From positions 77,450-141,449 of the forward strand of contig JAFYYU010000007.1 in the NCBI GenBank assembly GCA_017557425.1: a stretch of 64,000 bases of DNA, given 5' to 3'. Position 1 is the first letter of the stretch. Every line of letters starts with the position of its first letter. Positions 61,485-64,000 of the stretch are shown piece after piece. The notes below the pieces were generated by a model. It searched no databases. It was given only the letters and a program-made list of their open reading frames with translations, and had not been told where the DNA came from. Source of the DNA: Muribaculaceae bacterium (GTDB lineage: Bacteria > Bacteroidota > Bacteroidia > Bacteroidales > Muribaculaceae). A program made the position numbers and the translations under genes.

Positions 61485-61516
61485 ATTGGTTTATATTATA
61501 AACCGCTTTATCTTTG
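61485..61516 (+). promoter_or_regulatory. Promoter of the membrane protein/HTH operon with palindromic operator in the spacer
   Basis: ATTG (61485-61488), 20-bp spacer, TATCTTTG (61509-61516, exact -7). The spacer carries a perfect 17-bp dyad GGTTTATATTATAAACC (61488-61504), the ideal position for a repressor. A second, imperfect copy lies at 61570-61586. Confidence 0.75.
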
Positions 61517-61527
61517 CAGCGAAATCA

Positions 61528-61558
61528 GAGTGGTCATCGGCCGAAACCGCTCTTTTTT
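61528..61558 (+). terminator. Leader terminator (attenuator-like) just after the operon promoter
   Basis: GAGTGGT (61528-61534) pairs with ACCGCTC (61546-61552) with an inner CGGCCG, followed by six T (61553-61558). It begins only ~8 nt after the predicted start of transcription and 55 bp before the first gene. Confidence 0.7.
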
Positions 61559-61569
61559 CAGAGAGTTTA

Positions 61570-61586
61570 AGTTTACATTATAAACC
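61570..61586 (+). promoter_or_regulatory. Second copy of the operator dyad, in the leader
   Basis: GTTTACATTATAAAC differs by one base from the perfect dyad at 61489-61503. The longer direct repeat (61491-61512 and 61573-61594) matches at 19 of 22 positions. It lies between the attenuator and the ATG at 61613. Confidence 0.7.
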
Positions 61587-61612
61587 ACTTTATAACCAAA
61601 ATTTTTAAAGAT

Positions 61613-62236
61613 ATGGAAGACAAGAAAATGACCGAGAAAGAAAGTCTCGAACTGATTACCTCGATGATCAAGCGCACCCGTGAGCGCTACATCGGCGACG
61701 GCAACATCTTGCTGATGTGGGGATATCTCACAGTATTTGTGACTGCACTGGTGTGGATCATGTTGGTCTTAACACACAACTCGGCGTGGAACTGGCTGTG
61801 GTTCCTAATTGGTATTGTTGGCGGCATCGCTACACCCATCATGTCGAAGAAAAGCGACCGAAAGAGCGGCGTGAAAAGTTACTCCGACAAAATCACCTCT
61901 CAAATCTGGATTACAGTTGGCGTGGCGTCAATAGTAGCTACACTTTTCTGCATTGGATTTGCCCTTAAGGGATTTAATGCCTGGGGAATGATGTTTGCCA
62001 TCCCACTCCTTATTGTACCTATGGCCGAGATTTCCCAAGGAATTATTGTGAAAGAAAAGTCTCTCATTATTGGCGGTGCCATAGGGTTGTGTGTTGGACT
62101 CTTCACTTTTTGCTGCCTTGTCGGCAACGTGCGACTCCTCATCAACTGGTTCCTGCCGTTGTTTATGGTCGCCTTCGCCTGCATGATGATTATCCCGGGC
62201 CACATTGTCAACCATAAAGCCCGTCTGCAGCGATGA
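61613..62236 (+). CDS. Six-helix membrane protein of unknown function, operon partner of an HTH regulator
   Basis: 207 residues. A short charged amphipathic N-terminus (ESLELITSMIKRTRERY) precedes about six membrane helices (~33-54, 61-78, ~97-118, 122-140, ~150-172, 176-196). The basic loop SKKSDRKSGVKSYSDK is cytoplasmic if the N-terminus is inside. Similar proteins are found beside small winged-helix regulators in Bacteroidota; their role is not known. The stop overlaps the HTH gene start (ATGA), so expression is coupled. The operon has the two-operator promoter described at 61485-61586. Confidence 0.85.
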   Translation: MEDKKMTEKESLELITSMIKRTRERYIGDGNILLMWGYLTVFVTALVWIMLVLTHNSAWNWLWFLIGIVGGIATPIMSKKSDRKSGVKSYSDKITSQIWITVGVASIVATLFCIGFALKGFNAWGMMFAIPLLIVPMAEISQGIIVKEKSLIIGGAIGLCVGLFTFCCLVGNVRLLINWFLPLFMVAFACMMIIPGHIVNHKARLQR

Positions 62237-62514
62237 AAGAGCTTGATCCCATCCTTCACTCCCAGCTGCGGCTGGCGGTGATGTCCATCCTGATGAGCGT
62301 GGACGAGGCAGACTTCGTCTATCTCAAGGAGAAGACCGAGTCCACCGCAGGGAACCTGAGTGTACAGCTCGACAAACTCTCAGCCGCCGGTTACATCACC
62401 GTCACCAAGGGGTTTGTCGGCAAGAAGACCCGCACGACATGTAAGGTCACCGAAGAGGGCCGTCAAGCCTTCGAGGAGTACGTCGAGACCTTAAAGGACT
62501 ATTTGAACTTGTAA
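62233..62514 (+). CDS. Winged-helix DNA-binding regulator (HTH_34 type)
   Basis: 93 residues, a single winged helix. LHSQLRLAVMSILMSVDEADFVYLKEKTESTAGNLS-like helix pattern (SQLRLAVMSILMSVDEADFV), then LSVQLDKLSAAGYITVTKGFVGKKTRTTCKVTEEGRQAFEEYV, matching the PF13601/MarR-PadR-like small regulators in Bacteroidota. It would bind as a dimer to a palindrome; the perfect 17-bp dyad in the operon's own promoter is the obvious candidate, giving autoregulation. No effector domain is present. Coupled to the upstream membrane protein by ATGA overlap. Confidence 0.9.
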   Translation: MKELDPILHSQLRLAVMSILMSVDEADFVYLKEKTESTAGNLSVQLDKLSAAGYITVTKGFVGKKTRTTCKVTEEGRQAFEEYVETLKDYLNL

Positions 62515-62536
62515 AAAATCAGATTCAGCCATAATA

Positions 62537-62570
62537 GAGGCGCTCATCCATAATAGGGTGGGCGCTTCTT
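62537..62570. terminator. Bidirectional terminator between the HTH gene and the rsmF-like gene
   Basis: A 13-bp stem with three G-U type pairs (62537-62549 with 62556-62568) lies exactly between the convergent stop codons, with a weak T-rich tail on the plus strand. Confidence 0.7.
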
Positions 62571-63933
62571 ATAATACCTGTGGTTTGGCATCGGGGAGGT
62601 GGGTGCTGAGGATGCGTTGAGGCTTGGGGTAGAGGTTGTTGGCGCGGTTGCCCAGGTTGTTGGCGAAGCCCAGAACGGCGCCCTCATGGGCGATGAGGAC
62701 GTGACCGCGGGGACCATCTACGGTGATGGACTCGCCGCGCAGGTAGCGCAGGGCGGTGGGGTAGTCCACCTCACATACGGGGAAAGCACCATTGGCACGT
62801 GCTGTCGACATCGCCAGGGCATGGTGGGGCATTACCTTGCGACCCATAACAGTGGCCAGTTCAATCCCGGCATGAAGCACATTTAACGAGGCGCGTAGGG
62901 CCACAATCTCGCGTCGGATGTCCAGTGGCACGGCGATGCTGAGGTCGCCCTGCAGCTCAATAGCGAACTCATCGGGCTTTTTTAGCCAGTTTTTACCCGT
63001 TTCATCGGCTTTTTTTGTTGTTTTTTCCTTGATGCGCGGGAGTTCTCGCGGCATGTCACCATCCTTGCGGAAAACCGCCATAAACAAGCCCTCGCCGTTC
63101 ACTCGGTGAGGCATGAAACGGTAACAGTGGCAATCGCTGCCGATGGCGGGGTGGATGTTCCAACAGTCTTCGATGGGCACCTCGAGCGAGGTAGCCCCGA
63201 GTTCATGGACGATGTAATGGGCGATTTCCTCGTTCTCCTGGCGGTTATAGGTGCAGGTGCTGTAGATTAGCAGGCCGCCGGGGCGCAGGGCGGGCCACAC
63301 GTCGGCGAGGATCTCGCGCTGCCGCTGGGCACACTGCTCGACCAGAGCGGGCGACCACTGGCTGACGGCCTCGTCGTCCTTTCGCATCATGCCTTCGCCG
63401 CTGCATGGCACGTCGGCAGCAATGACGTCAAAGAAACGGGCCAATTTGCCCAGATGGGCGGGCGCGTTGCTGGTCACTACACACCGCGGGTCACCCCAGC
63501 GGATGATGTTGTCGGCCAGCACACGGGCGCGCGGCGGCACAATCTCGTTGGCCACCACCATCGAGCCTTGAGGCAATGCCTGGATGGCCGCTGTGGTCTT
63601 GCCTCCGGGGGCGGCACACAGGTCCAGATAACACACGGGCTCATGGATGAGGCTGTTAATCACGTGGGCGATGAACATCGATGAAGCGTCCTGCACATAG
63701 TAGCGCCCCGCATGCCAGTCGGTATCAAAGGTGAAAGCAGGCCTGTCGCCGAGATAAAACCCCTGTTCGCACCACGGCACGCGTTGGGCGCCCTCGGGCA
63801 CGTTCACCCCACGCGCCTCGTTGACACGCACGGCGACACTGGGCTCACTCGACGTGATGGCCTCGGCCAACGCCTCCCATTCTTCGGGCAACAGTCCGCG
63901 CAGTTGATCTATAAACCCCTCAGGTAAATTCAT
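62569..63933 (-). CDS. RsmF/NOP2/Sun-family rRNA (cytosine-C5) methyltransferase
   Basis: 454 residues from the ATG at 63933 (a GTG directly before it is possible). SAM-binding CAAPGGKTT, then DVPCSGEGMMRK with the release Cys and STCTYNRQENE with the catalytic Cys, both diagnostic of RNA m5C methyltransferases. The C-terminal ~150 residues contain an RsmF-like PUA domain (ALRYLRGESI, GHVLIAHEGAVLGFANNLGNRANNLYP). Probable target 16S rRNA, by analogy with E. coli RsmF. A canonical promoter (63939-63969) ends only 5 bp before the ATG, so the mRNA should be leaderless. Confidence 0.94.
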   Translation of the reverse strand: MNLPEGFIDQLRGLLPEEWEALAEAITSSEPSVAVRVNEARGVNVPEGAQRVPWCEQGFYLGDRPAFTFDTDWHAGRYYVQDASSMFIAHVINSLIHEPVCYLDLCAAPGGKTTAAIQALPQGSMVVANEIVPPRARVLADNIIRWGDPRCVVTSNAPAHLGKLARFFDVIAADVPCSGEGMMRKDDEAVSQWSPALVEQCAQRQREILADVWPALRPGGLLIYSTCTYNRQENEEIAHYIVHELGATSLEVPIEDCWNIHPAIGSDCHCYRFMPHRVNGEGLFMAVFRKDGDMPRELPRIKEKTTKKADETGKNWLKKPDEFAIELQGDLSIAVPLDIRREIVALRASLNVLHAGIELATVMGRKVMPHHALAMSTARANGAFPVCEVDYPTALRYLRGESITVDGPRGHVLIAHEGAVLGFANNLGNRANNLYPKPQRILSTHLPDAKPQVL

Positions 63934-63938
63934 CACTG

Positions 63939-63969
63939 CAAAGGTAGTGAATGCCGAGCGCAGAACAAA
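63939..63969 (-). promoter_or_regulatory. Canonical promoter of the rsmF-like gene, abutting the start codon
   Basis: On the reverse strand TTTG (63969-63966), 19-bp spacer, TACCTTTG (63946-63939). Only five bases separate the -7 box from the ATG at 63933, so transcription begins at or next to the start codon. Confidence 0.75.
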
Positions 63970-64000
63970 CAGAATTCCTTCTTTTTTATTCCCAGACCTT

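Noticed and set aside
61900..62259. Antisense frame in the six-helix membrane protein gene
   Set aside because: It overlaps a coupled two-gene operon with clear protein features on the plus strand and has no promoter of its own.

Overview
This window looks like chromosomal DNA of a gut-type member of the Bacteroidales. The evidence is four SusC/SusD outer-membrane import pairs, lipoproteins with acidic residues after the lipobox Cys, many genes preceded by the Bacteroidota -7 box TAnnTTTG (several with a TTTG -33 box about 20 bp upstream), a DUF2807 'head GIN' protein, a DUF4294 protein and AraC regulators with membrane-spanning N-termini. The family Muribaculaceae is my best guess, but it rests on overall impression and not on a marker gene. 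I see no transposase, integrase, phage gene or CRISPR array.

Layout. 1-3.5 kb: mnmG (cut by the window edge) coupled to ybeY, then an nfeD/SPFH membrane pair. 3.5-7.5 kb: two divergent membrane-anchored AraC regulators, a probable structured small RNA, and a GT4 glycosyltransferase. 7.5-26.4 kb: three SusC/SusD loci with no glycan-degrading enzyme; two run leftward (one with a third lipoprotein) and one runs rightward. 26.4-33.4 kb: metallo-hydrolase lipoprotein, tandem uridine-kinase-like genes, obg, lgt, a lipoprotein and tRNA-Leu(CAG). 33.7-38.8 kb: a leftward operon of orphan histidine kinase, metallo-beta-lactamase-fold hydrolase and Ig-like lipoprotein, next to a HAD phosphatase. 39-42.7 kb: superoxide dismutase, a secreted possible cysteine amidase, an AT-richer AAA/DUF4143 gene that looks inserted, and a head GIN lipoprotein. 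42.9-49 kb: a fourth SusC/SusD locus with an accessory lipoprotein. 49.5-64 kb: mostly housekeeping genes (trmH-like, nadA, glutathione peroxidase, leuS, rdgB, deoC, mazG-like, metG, rsmF-like) plus small envelope genes and a two-gene membrane protein/winged-helix operon.

The most striking observation is that all four SusC-like TonB receptors carry, after the beta-barrel, a short coiled coil with a conserved Cys and a complete OmpA-like domain at the C-terminus. This last ~105-residue module is nearly identical between loci, while the barrels differ strongly. It suggests that in this organism the import complexes are tethered to peptidoglycan or another shared periplasmic partner. The OmpA module lacks the Asp that binds diaminopimelate in E. 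coli OmpA.

Other unexplained structure: a family of intergenic arrays with strict 7-bp period (usually five units of NCTARRR or its complement); a perfect 17-bp dyad, repeated 82 bp downstream, bracketing a promoter and a hairpin terminator ahead of the membrane protein/HTH operon; a direct repeat flanking the DUF4143 gene; and several promoters placed so close to the start codon that the mRNAs should be almost leaderless.
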